DNA of 64,000 bases, taken from Streptomyces stelliscabiei. Lineage in GTDB: Bacteria; Actinomycetota; Actinomycetes; Streptomycetales; Streptomycetaceae. Each line of letters opens with the position of its first letter. The first letter of the stretch is position 1. The stretch spans positions 6,572,001 through 6,636,000 of the forward strand of contig NZ_JADBGF010000001.1 in NCBI RefSeq assembly GCF_014873495.1, written 5' to 3'. The notes under the pieces are model-generated. The model was not told the DNA's origin, searched no databases, and was given only the letters and a program-made list of their open reading frames with translations. Both the position numbers and the translations under genes were made by a program. Positions 42,384-49,918 of the stretch are shown piece after piece.

Positions 42384-43265
42384 GTGTGCAGCGTGCCGAC
42401 CGCGATAGCCGTCACCAGCTCCGGCCTGGTGCTCCCACCGCTCGACCGGCAGACCCCGCCCGCGGTCGTCCAGCCGCAGGAGACCCTCGAAGCCTCCCTG
42501 TTCGGCATGCACGCGCTCATCGAGCAGCACGGCTATGTCATCGCCCTGCACTCGGCCTCCGACCCCGCCGCCCTCACCCGGCGGCTGCACACGGTCCGTT
42601 CCGTGCTGGAGAGCGACCGCATCGCCCTGCTCGGCGTGGACCTGCCCCCGCTCGGCCTCGCCCTGCTGGCCCAGCAGCTGCGGCAGCTCTCCGCCTGCGA
42701 CTTCAGCCCCGGAGTGCTCGCCTCCTCCGTACGCCTCCTCGCGCACTACATCTACGCCGGCGCCCTCCTCGGCTCCGTCGCCAAGCTCGACCGGGTGCCG
42801 GTCACCCTGAGGTCGCACGCCAAGTCCTGGCTGCCGGGCGCCCGGTTCGCCGTACTGGCCAACCCCAAGCCCCAGCTCGTGCGGATCGACACCGCCGGCC
42901 AGGAACCCCTCGCCGGGCCCGAGTTCGCCACCCGGCTGCTCGTCGCGCAGGGACCGCAGCCGCCGTCGGACTGGGTCACCGCGACGCTCGCGCAGGACTG
43001 GCAGGTGCAGGGGTCCCTGCCGGTGCCGCTGCCCGAGGAGTCCGTGCGCTGGTGGGGGACCGGCAAGCTCGTCGAGTTCGCCGCCGGGCTCTCGGACGTC
43101 TCCGTGCTCTACCAGCTCGTGTCGTCCGTACGCCGCGAGACGTGCCACTGGTGCGGCCTCGAACTCATCGGCGACCGCTGCGGATTCTGCGCGGCCCCGT
43201 TACGGGAGCCGGAAACCCCGGCCCGCCCGGCACGGACGGCAGCCCTTCCCCGAGGGGTCACATGA
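42384..43265 (+). CDS. First gene of the Tad locus: conserved protein with C-terminal zinc ribbon, contains a TTA codon
   Basis: About 293 residues if started at the GTG at 42384; the frame is open to an ATG at 42297 and the start is uncertain. An alpha/beta N-terminal region (LIEQHGYVIALHSASDPAALTRRLHTVR) leads to a two-CxxC zinc ribbon (CHWCGLELIGDRCGFC). I recognise no named family. Leucine in AAPLREPE is encoded by TTA (43200-43202), the only in-frame TTA I found in the window, so expression may need the bldA tRNA. The stop overlaps a 30-residue ORF (ATGA). Confidence 0.7.
   Translation: MCSVPTAIAVTSSGLVLPPLDRQTPPAVVQPQETLEASLFGMHALIEQHGYVIALHSASDPAALTRRLHTVRSVLESDRIALLGVDLPPLGLALLAQQLRQLSACDFSPGVLASSVRLLAHYIYAGALLGSVAKLDRVPVTLRSHAKSWLPGARFAVLANPKPQLVRIDTAGQEPLAGPEFATRLLVAQGPQPPSDWVTATLAQDWQVQGSLPVPLPEESVRWWGTGKLVEFAAGLSDVSVLYQLVSSVRRETCHWCGLELIGDRCGFCAAPLREPETPARPARTAALPRGVT
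43200..43202 (+). promoter_or_regulatory. In-frame TTA (bldA-dependent) codon
   Basis: TTA leucine codon in the frame of the first Tad-locus gene. In Streptomyces TTA is read by the bldA tRNA, which accumulates late, so such codons often delay expression to differentiation. Confidence 0.75.
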
Positions 43266-43354
43266 CAGCCGTACGACAACTCCACAGTCCGCGAGCCACC
43301 ACCCACAGCAGGCCCGCACCCGTGCCCGGCACGTTCCCACGAGGTGAGAAGTAG
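43262..43354 (+). CDS. 30-residue bridging micro-ORF in the Tad operon
   Basis: ATG 43262 overlaps the preceding stop (ATGA) and its TAG stop overlaps the CpaB GTG start (TAGTG, 43352-43356). The product would be basic and proline-containing (MTAVRQLHSPRATTHSRPA). It exactly fills the gap, suggesting a coupling leader rather than a functional protein. The bases GAGGTGAG before the CpaB start also give normal initiation, so the role is uncertain. Confidence 0.35.
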   Translation: MTAVRQLHSPRATTHSRPAPVPGTFPRGEK

Positions 43355-44085
43355 TGAACTCACGCCAGCGCCGCGGCGTCATCCTGCTGGTCCTCTCGGC
43401 CCTGTGCGCCCTCGCCGCCTTCGCCGGGGTGCTCTCGGTGATCCGTGATGTGAACGCGAAGGTCGGACCCGAGGTGACCGCCTACCGGCTCAAGGGCGAC
43501 ATCGCGCCCTACAAGGAGCTGACGGCGGACCAGTTCGAGCGGATCTCGATGCCCGAGCGGTGGCTGTCCGGCACCGCCGTCACCGATCTGTCGGAGATCC
43601 GCGGGAAGATCGCCGTCACCCAGCTGCGCAAGGGCTCCCTGCTCCAGTCCGACATGATCGTCGACCGGCCCGAACTCGAAGCCGGACAGCAGGAGATCGC
43701 GATCCTGATCGACGCGTCGACCGGTGTGGCGGGGAAGATCAACCCGGGGTCGCGGGTCAACATCTACGCCACCTTCGAGGAGAAGGACAGCGACTCCAAG
43801 AAGGACACCTCCAAGCTGATGGTCACCGACGCCCGGGTCATCGACGTGGGCAAACTGACCCCCCTGGAGTCCGGCCAGTCCAGCAGCGACCGCCGCCGCA
43901 CGGCCACCGAGGCGGTCCCGATCACCTTCGCGCTCGACACCGCCGACGCCCAGCGCGTCGCGTTCGCCGAGTCGTTCGCCGAGCACGTCCGGCTCGCCCT
44001 CGTCGGGGGCGGCGAGGCCACCGTCGTCGTACCGGACGACCGCTCGTACACCCTCGACGAGGACAAGGAGGAGGCCCCGCGATGA
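43354..44085 (+). CDS. cpaB: Flp pilus assembly protein CpaB/RcpC-like (SAF domain)
   Basis: 243 residues. One N-terminal membrane helix (GVILLVLSALCALAAFAGVLSVI) is followed by a SAF-type domain (ELTADQFERISMPERW..SEIRGKIAVTQLRKGSLLQSDMI) and a second beta domain. This is the CpaB/RcpC layout, which in Tad systems acts at the envelope during pilus assembly. GTG start 43354 has GAGGTGAG just upstream. The end overlaps the following small ORF (ATGA). Confidence 0.85.
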   Translation: MNSRQRRGVILLVLSALCALAAFAGVLSVIRDVNAKVGPEVTAYRLKGDIAPYKELTADQFERISMPERWLSGTAVTDLSEIRGKIAVTQLRKGSLLQSDMIVDRPELEAGQQEIAILIDASTGVAGKINPGSRVNIYATFEEKDSDSKKDTSKLMVTDARVIDVGKLTPLESGQSSSDRRRTATEAVPITFALDTADAQRVAFAESFAEHVRLALVGGGEATVVVPDDRSYTLDEDKEEAPR

Positions 44086-44270
44086 GGTCGGTCCGGAACG
44101 TGGGTACGGGAACGCCTCGAACGAGGGTGCGTCGAATGCCGATGCGGGTGGGTGGGTCGAGGGTGGGCATGCTGAAGGGGGCACGGCGAACGGGGGTTCC
44201 GCGCGAACCCTGCCGGTGCGCGGCCGCCGAGCCCCGCACGTCCGCGAACGGAACGGGGATCCGCCGATGA
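44082..44270 (+). CDS. 62-residue Arg/Gly-rich bridging ORF
   Basis: Starts with ATGA overlapping the CpaB stop and ends with ATGA overlapping the TadZ start (44267), so it fills the 180-bp gap exactly. The product is very basic (VRNVGTGTPRTRVRRMPM, GMLKGARRTGVPREPC) with two Cys near the end. No homologue is known to me. It could be a coupling leader, a small nucleic-acid-binding protein or coincidence. Confidence 0.4.
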   Translation: MRSVRNVGTGTPRTRVRRMPMRVGGSRVGMLKGARRTGVPREPCRCAAAEPRTSANGTGIRR

Positions 44271-45883
44271 CCATCCGCATCCTCCCCGCCGCCGGGGACC
44301 TCGACTCGGCCCGTGCCCTCACCACCCTGCTCGACCAGCTGGCCGACGCCGAACCGGCCCCGCACGTCTCCGACTCCACGGCCCTGCTGGACACCCTGGC
44401 GCGGCTGGCCGCCGACTCGCTGGACGAACTGCCCGAGGTGGTGATCGTCCACGAACGCATCGGCCCCGTACCGGCGTTGGACCTGGTCCGCGATCTCGTC
44501 CTGCGCTTCCCGGCCGTCGGCGTCGTCCTCGTCACCTCCGACACCAGCACCGGCGTGCTGACCGCCGCCATGGACTCCGGCGCCCGCGGCATCGTCAACC
44601 TCCCCCTCTCCTACGAGGCCCTCGCCGAACGCGTCCAGGCCGCCGCCGCCTGGTCGGCCGGTATGCGCCGCCACCTCGGCAGCCCCACCCCGGAGCTGTA
44701 CACGGGCCCCGGCGGCACCGTCGTCACCGTCAGCGGCGCCAAGGGCGGAGTCGGCGCCACGGTCACCGCCGTCCAGCTCGCGCTCGCGGCCCGCGCGTCC
44801 GGCCGTACGGTCGCCCTCCTCGACCTCGACCTGCAGTCGGGGGACGTCGCCTCGTACCTGGACGTCCAGTTCCGCCGCTCGGTCGCCGACCTGGCCGCCA
44901 TCACGGACCTCAACCCCCGCGTCCTGCAGGAGGCGGTCTACGCCCACGACACCGGCATCGCCCTCCTCCTCGCCCCCGCCGAGGGCGAGCGCGGCGAGGA
45001 GGTGACGGACCGGGTGGCCCGTCAGGTGGTCGCCACGCTCCGCTCCCGGCACGACGTGGTGATCGTCGACTGCGGTTCGCACGTGACCGCGGCCACCGCG
45101 GCGGCCGTCGAGATGGCCGACCACGCGCTCCTGCTGGTCACCCCGGACGTCGTGGCGGTCCGCGCCGCCAAACGCATGGTCCGCCTCTGGGACCGCCTCC
45201 AGATCCGCAAGGCCGAGGAGACCCTGACGGTCGTCAACCGCCTGTCACGCGCCACGGAGATCCAGCCGTCCCTGGTCGAGAAGGTCACCGGCACCAAGGT
45301 GGCCCGCGCCGCCGTCCCCGCCGCCTTCAAGGAACTCCAGTCCGTCGTCGACGCGGGCCGCCTCCAGGACCTCGACGCCCGCTCGGTCGTCAAACAGGCC
45401 CTCTGGGCCCTCGCCGGAGAACTGGAACTGGTCGCCGCCCCGGAACACGGCCACGGAGGCCGCCGCCGCAGATCCCCCTCCGACCGCGGCGCCCTCGTCC
45501 TGCGCCGCAAGGGAGGCGACCGGGGCTCGGTGACCCTCGAATTCGCCGGCATGTTCCCGCTGCTCCTGATCACCATGACGATCCTCTGGCAGGCCGCGCT
45601 CTACGGCTACACCTACTCCCTCGCCGGCAACGCCGCCGACGAGGCCGCCCGCGCCGCCACGGCCGCCTACGCCGTCGACGGCGACGTGCCCGGCGCCTGC
45701 GAAGCCGCCGGCACCCGGAACCTCCCGAACGCCTGGGCCGACACCTCCATCGACTGCGCCCCCGCGGGCACCGTCATGCGAGCCGAGGTCCAGGCCAGCG
45801 TCCCCCTCTTCTTCCCCGGCTTCGACGCGGGCTGGACCGTGAGCGGCGAGGCGGGCGCGGCCCTGGAGGGGGACCCCCAATGA
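44267..45883 (+). CDS. Fusion of TadZ/CpaE-type ATPase and TadE-type pseudopilin
   Basis: 538 residues from the ATG at 44267. The first 125 residues resemble a response-regulator-like receiver (PEVVIVHERIGPVPALDLVRDLVLRFPAVGVVLVTSD). Residues about 150-400 are a MinD/ParA-type ATPase with a deviant Walker A (SGAKGGVGATVTAVQLALA), switch DLDLQSGD and VIVDCGS: this is TadZ/CpaE, which positions the Tad machine. After residue 415 a basic linker leads into a TadE segment: DRGSVTLEFAGMFPLLLITM with the helix and exported domain. TadZ and TadE are normally separate proteins, so the fusion joins cytoplasmic and exported parts through one membrane helix. The end overlaps the next gene (ATGA). Confidence 0.8.
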   Translation: MTIRILPAAGDLDSARALTTLLDQLADAEPAPHVSDSTALLDTLARLAADSLDELPEVVIVHERIGPVPALDLVRDLVLRFPAVGVVLVTSDTSTGVLTAAMDSGARGIVNLPLSYEALAERVQAAAAWSAGMRRHLGSPTPELYTGPGGTVVTVSGAKGGVGATVTAVQLALAARASGRTVALLDLDLQSGDVASYLDVQFRRSVADLAAITDLNPRVLQEAVYAHDTGIALLLAPAEGERGEEVTDRVARQVVATLRSRHDVVIVDCGSHVTAATAAAVEMADHALLLVTPDVVAVRAAKRMVRLWDRLQIRKAEETLTVVNRLSRATEIQPSLVEKVTGTKVARAAVPAAFKELQSVVDAGRLQDLDARSVVKQALWALAGELELVAAPEHGHGGRRRRSPSDRGALVLRRKGGDRGSVTLEFAGMFPLLLITMTILWQAALYGYTYSLAGNAADEAARAATAAYAVDGDVPGACEAAGTRNLPNAWADTSIDCAPAGTVMRAEVQASVPLFFPGFDAGWTVSGEAGAALEGDPQ

Positions 45884-46506
45884 CCCGGACGGACGGAACC
45901 CCACGGAGCCGGCGAACGGTCCGCGCAGGACGACCGGTCCGCGTACGACGGCCTGACCGCGCACGCGGGGTCGGCCGTGTACGGCGCGAAGGGGGCGTGC
46001 CGGAGGGTGTCCGCCCGCAGTGGTGGGCGCGTCGACGCCCCGCGCCACCCGGCCGACCGGGTCCGCGCCGTTCCGAGGAGGGACACCCCCCGACGTGCCC
46101 CCGACCCACCCACCGCCCCCGGGCGAACCCCCCACCCACGGGACGCGCCCCTACCCACCGTTGGAACGACCGAGGCTCCTCCATCCTGGAGTTCGCCGGC
46201 TTCCTCCCGATCCTCCTCCTCGTGGGCATGGCCGCGATCCAGCTCGGCCTCATCGGCTACGGCATCAGCCAGGCGGGCTCGGCGGCCCGCGCGGCGGCCA
46301 GAGCCGAGTCACTGCAACCCGGCACCGGCGGGGCCGCAGGCGTGGCCGCGGCGAGCGCATGGCTGAACCCCTCGGTCGACCCGGGAGGAGGCGGCACGGA
46401 CACCAGCACCGCCACGGTCACCGTCACCGTCCCCTCCGTGGTCCCCCTCTTCGACCCGGTCACCGTGGAACGCTCGGTCACCATGCCGAACGACCTCGAC
46501 CCCTGA
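45880..46506 (+). CDS. TadE/TadG-like pseudopilin with long basic leader
   Basis: 208 residues. The conserved TadE portion begins at NDRGSSILEFAGFLPILLLVGMAAIQLGLIGYG (about residue 96), with the Glu at +5 typical of prepilin-like helices, followed by a short exported domain. The 95 residues before it are Arg/Pro/Gly-rich, unlike the 10-15 residue leader of most TadE proteins. The ATG at 45880 overlaps the upstream stop, but a start nearer the conserved region is possible. No prepilin peptidase gene is present in the window. Confidence 0.7.
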   Translation: MTRTDGTPRSRRTVRAGRPVRVRRPDRARGVGRVRREGGVPEGVRPQWWARRRPAPPGRPGPRRSEEGHPPTCPRPTHRPRANPPPTGRAPTHRWNDRGSSILEFAGFLPILLLVGMAAIQLGLIGYGISQAGSAARAAARAESLQPGTGGAAGVAAASAWLNPSVDPGGGGTDTSTATVTVTVPSVVPLFDPVTVERSVTMPNDLDP

Positions 46507-46557
46507 CCGACGCCCACCGCCCCGACACCCCACCCCCCGAGAGGAGTTGACGAGAAG

Positions 46558-47898
46558 ATGAGCCTGCGATCCCGTATCGCCGCCCCCGACGAAGGGGGAA
46601 CCGGACGCGAGGACGGACACCTCGTGGCCGTCTACCGCGCCAAGCTCCTCGAAGAGATCGACCTCGCCGAGATGTCGACGCTGACGGCGGCCGACCGCAG
46701 GGCCCGCCTCGAACGCGTACTCGGCCACATCATCAGCCGAGAGGGCCCGGTCCTCTCCTCCGCCGAACGCTCCCAGCTGATCCGCAGGGTCGTCGACGAG
46801 GCCCTCGGCCTGGGCGTCCTGGAGCCGCTCCTGGCCGACGCGTCCGTCACCGAGATCATGGTCAACGGCCCTGACTCGATCTTCGTGGAGCGCGCCGGCC
46901 GCGTGGAACAGCTCCCCCTCCGCTTCGCCTCGACCGACCAGCTGATGCAGACGATCGAACGCATCGTCTCCACGGTGAACAGAAGGGTCGACGAATCGAA
47001 CCCGATGGTCGACGCCCGCCTCCCCACCGGGGAACGCGTCAACGTGATCATCCCCCCGCTCTCGCTCACGGGCCCGACCCTCACGATCCGCCGCTTTCCC
47101 CGCGCGTACACCCTCCCGGAGCTGATCGACCTCGGCTCCCTCGACGAGCAGATGCTGATGCTGCTCGCCGCCTTCGTCCGCGCCCGCTTCAACGTGATCG
47201 TCAGCGGCGGCACCGGCACCGGCAAGACCACGCTCCTCAACGCCCTGTCCGGCCTGATCCCGCCCCGCGAACGCATCATCACCATCGAGGACTCGGCGGA
47301 ACTCCAGCTCCAGCAGGAGCACGTCATCCGTCTGGAGTCGCGGCCCCCCAACATCGAGGGCAAGGGCCAGATCACCATCCGCGACCTGGTCCGCAACTCC
47401 CTGCGCATGCGCCCCGACCGCATCATCGTCGGTGAGGTCCGAGGCGGCGAGACCCTCGACATGCTCCAGGCCATGTCGACGGGCCACGACGGCTCCCTCG
47501 CCACGGTCCACGCCAACTCCGCCGAGGACGCGCTGATGCGGCTGCAGACCCTCGGCTCGATGTCCGAGGTCCTCATCCCCTTCGAGGCACTCAAGGACCA
47601 GATCAACTCGGCGGTGGACGTGGTCGTCCAGCTCACCCGCTTCGCCGACGGCTCCCGCAAGGTCACCGAGATCGCCCTGCTCGTCTCGCACGGCCGCGAA
47701 CAGTTCCGTATCGCCACGGTCTCCCGCTACGCCCCCGACCCCCTCGGCGCCGACCGCGTCGTCCACGGCCGCTTCGAACACCTGCCGGTACCCCGCCCCG
47801 TCGCCGAGAAGCTGTACGTGGCCAACGAGCCGCTGCCTCCCGCGTACGGAGTGACCGAGGCCATCGACCCGCTCAACACCCGTCAGGCCATCGGATAG
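46558..47898 (+). CDS. CpaF/TadA-type secretion ATPase
   Basis: 446 residues. Type II/IV secretion ATPase: an N-terminal helical part, then the TadA-type NTD (VLEPLLADASVTEIMVNGPDSIFVE), Walker A (SGGTGTGKTTLLNAL, near residue 215), Asp box (TIEDSAELQL), Walker B (RPDRIIVGEVRGGETLDM) and His box (TGHDGSLATVHANS). This hexamer powers assembly of the Tad/Flp pilus at the inner face of the membrane. GAGGAG lies 11 bases before the ATG. Confidence 0.93.
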   Translation: MSLRSRIAAPDEGGTGREDGHLVAVYRAKLLEEIDLAEMSTLTAADRRARLERVLGHIISREGPVLSSAERSQLIRRVVDEALGLGVLEPLLADASVTEIMVNGPDSIFVERAGRVEQLPLRFASTDQLMQTIERIVSTVNRRVDESNPMVDARLPTGERVNVIIPPLSLTGPTLTIRRFPRAYTLPELIDLGSLDEQMLMLLAAFVRARFNVIVSGGTGTGKTTLLNALSGLIPPRERIITIEDSAELQLQQEHVIRLESRPPNIEGKGQITIRDLVRNSLRMRPDRIIVGEVRGGETLDMLQAMSTGHDGSLATVHANSAEDALMRLQTLGSMSEVLIPFEALKDQINSAVDVVVQLTRFADGSRKVTEIALLVSHGREQFRIATVSRYAPDPLGADRVVHGRFEHLPVPRPVAEKLYVANEPLPPAYGVTEAIDPLNTRQAIG

Positions 47899-47929
47899 CC
47901 CCGAGAGCCCCGAGGAGGTAGGACCGAAC

Positions 47930-48994
47930 ATGGCGACAGCCCAGGCAGCCCAGGCAGCCCAGGCAGCCCAGGCAGCCCAGGCGACCCAGGCACTCCAGGA
48001 ACTCCGGGCGCCCCTGGCGACCCTGGCCCAGGCACCCCTGGACCTGGACAACACCACCCTGCTGGCCCTCGGCGCCACCGTCCTCTGCGGCACCCTCGCC
48101 GTCGCGGGCGCCCACGCGTACGTCTCCGGCCGCGCCCAGCGCCAGGCCCTGGCCGACCGTCTCGCGGGCAGCCACGGCGGCGGCCCCGCGCGCACGGCGG
48201 CGGGCCGCGTCCGACGCTTCACGGCCGTCGACCGCAGGCTGCGCCGCACCCGCCTCGGCCGGGCGATCCACCTCCGCCTGACGACGACGGGACTCGACCT
48301 GACGGCGGGCGAGTTCGCCACGTACGTCGCCCTGGCCGTCGCAGCCCTGTGGCTGATCGCGGCCGCCACCCTGGCCCCGTTCTTCGGCCCGATCGCGGGC
48401 GCGATCGGCGTGTGGGCGGCGGCCATCTTCCTCAACTGGCAACGCCAGAAACGCATCGAGGCCTTCATCAACCAGCTCCCCGACGTCGCCCGCCTCCTCG
48501 CCAACGCCACCGCCGCCGGCCTCGCCCTGCGCACGTCCCTGGCGATGGCGGCGGAGGAACTGGAGGCCCCGGCGGGCGAGGAACTGGCCCGGGTGGCCGA
48601 TCAGCTGGCGCTCGGCCGCTCGGTCGACGACGCGCTCGGCGAGCTGGCTGAACGCCTCCCCTCGCGCGAACTGATCGTCCTCGTCACCACCCTCGTCCTG
48701 TCCAACAAGGCGGGCGGCACGGTGGTGAGTTCGCTGCGCAACCTGACCCAGACCCTGGAGGACCGCAAGGAGACCCGGCGGGAGGTCCGCACGATGCTCT
48801 CCGAGGTCAACGCGACCGCCTTCACCGTCCCCCTCCTGGGCCTCGGCTCCCTCCTCCTGATCAACTCCTCGAACGAGGGCGCCCTCGCCCGGGTCACCGG
48901 CTCCCCCCTCGGCCAGCTCCTGGTCCTGATCTCGATCGGCCTCTACACGGTCGGCTTCTTCGTCATCCGCCGCCTCGGCAAGATCGAAGTCTGA
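47930..48994 (+). CDS. TadB-like pilus assembly membrane protein with QAA-repeat N terminus
   Basis: 354 residues, type II secretion F-domain (FIEAFINQLPDVARLLANATAAGLALRTSLAMAAEELEAPAGEEL) and transmembrane helices, the TadB layout. The N terminus is unusual: it consists of QAA units encoded by a 9-bp tandem repeat (47942-47986, four perfect copies of CAGGCAGCC plus a variant). Platform protein at which CpaF acts. Confidence 0.85.
   Translation: MATAQAAQAAQAAQAAQATQALQELRAPLATLAQAPLDLDNTTLLALGATVLCGTLAVAGAHAYVSGRAQRQALADRLAGSHGGGPARTAAGRVRRFTAVDRRLRRTRLGRAIHLRLTTTGLDLTAGEFATYVALAVAALWLIAAATLAPFFGPIAGAIGVWAAAIFLNWQRQKRIEAFINQLPDVARLLANATAAGLALRTSLAMAAEELEAPAGEELARVADQLALGRSVDDALGELAERLPSRELIVLVTTLVLSNKAGGTVVSSLRNLTQTLEDRKETRREVRTMLSEVNATAFTVPLLGLGSLLLINSSNEGALARVTGSPLGQLLVLISIGLYTVGFFVIRRLGKIEV
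47942..47986 (+). repeat. 9-bp tandem repeat in the TadB N-terminal coding region
   Basis: Four perfect CAGGCAGCC units (47942-47977) and one variant, encoding Q-A-A repeats. Length variation by slippage would keep the frame. Confidence 0.85.
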
Positions 48995-49015
48995 GAAGGG
49001 CGCGGTGACACGACC

Positions 49016-49918
49016 ATGACGACATCGACGCTCCCCCTGCTCCTGGCACTCCTGACGGCCGTCGCCGTCGCGGGCGCCCTCCTGGGCATCCGCATGATCC
49101 GCGCCGAGGCGAAACTCCCCGCCGACCTGGCCCTCGCCCTGGAGGTCGGCGCCACCCGCGTCTCGAGGACCGGCTCGGCCGTCGACCGCCTCGGTATGCG
49201 CTTCGCCCCTCTCGTCCTGCGTCTCATGGGCCCCCGCCGGGTCGAGGCCAAGCGCCGCCGCATCGACATGGCGGGCAACCCCGGCGGCCTCACCCTCAAC
49301 CGCTACGCCGCCCGCCGTGCCGTCTACGGCTTCTTCGGCGCCTTCATGGGCCTGGTCTTCCTGACCAGCGACCGCCCCCTCTTCGCCGCCTTCACCTTCG
49401 CCTTCGGGCTGCTGGCCGCCGACGCGGCGATCTGGCAGGCCATCCGCGACCGCAAGGACGTCATCGACCGCACGCTGCCCGACTTCCTCGACGTCCTCGC
49501 GGTCGTGGTCTCGGCGGGCCTGGGCTTCCGCCAGGCCCTGGACCGGGTCGCCGAGAAGTACGAGGGCCCCTGGGCGGACGAACTCCGCATCACCCTGCGT
49601 CAGATGGACATGGGCGTCAGCCGCCGCCAGGCCTTCGACGAACTCCGCCGGCGCAACTCCTCCGAGCAGGTCGCCCAGTTCGTCTCGGCGCTCCAACAGG
49701 GCGAGGAACTGGGCTCCCCGATCGCGGAGACCCTGATCCAGCTCGCCGCGGACATGCGCCGCACCGACGCGCAGAACGCCCGCCGCCGAGCCGCCCGCAC
49801 CATCCCCAAGGCCACGCTGGTCACCCTGGTCTTCATGCTCCCGGCCACGATGATCCTCATCGCCACCGGCATGTTCCTGGGCTCGGGCACCGACTTCGGC
49901 GACATCCTGGGCCGCTGA
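49016..49918 (+). CDS. TadC-like pilus assembly membrane protein
   Basis: 300 residues with an F-domain (DVIDRTLPDFLDVLAVVVSAGLGFRQALDRVAEKYEGPWADELRITLRQMDMGVSRRQAF) and about four membrane helices, related to TadB. Partner platform protein of TadB. The stop overlaps the sensor kinase start (TGATG). Confidence 0.85.
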   Translation: MTTSTLPLLLALLTAVAVAGALLGIRMIRAEAKLPADLALALEVGATRVSRTGSAVDRLGMRFAPLVLRLMGPRRVEAKRRRIDMAGNPGGLTLNRYAARRAVYGFFGAFMGLVFLTSDRPLFAAFTFAFGLLAADAAIWQAIRDRKDVIDRTLPDFLDVLAVVVSAGLGFRQALDRVAEKYEGPWADELRITLRQMDMGVSRRQAFDELRRRNSSEQVAQFVSALQQGEELGSPIAETLIQLAADMRRTDAQNARRRAARTIPKATLVTLVFMLPATMILIATGMFLGSGTDFGDILGR

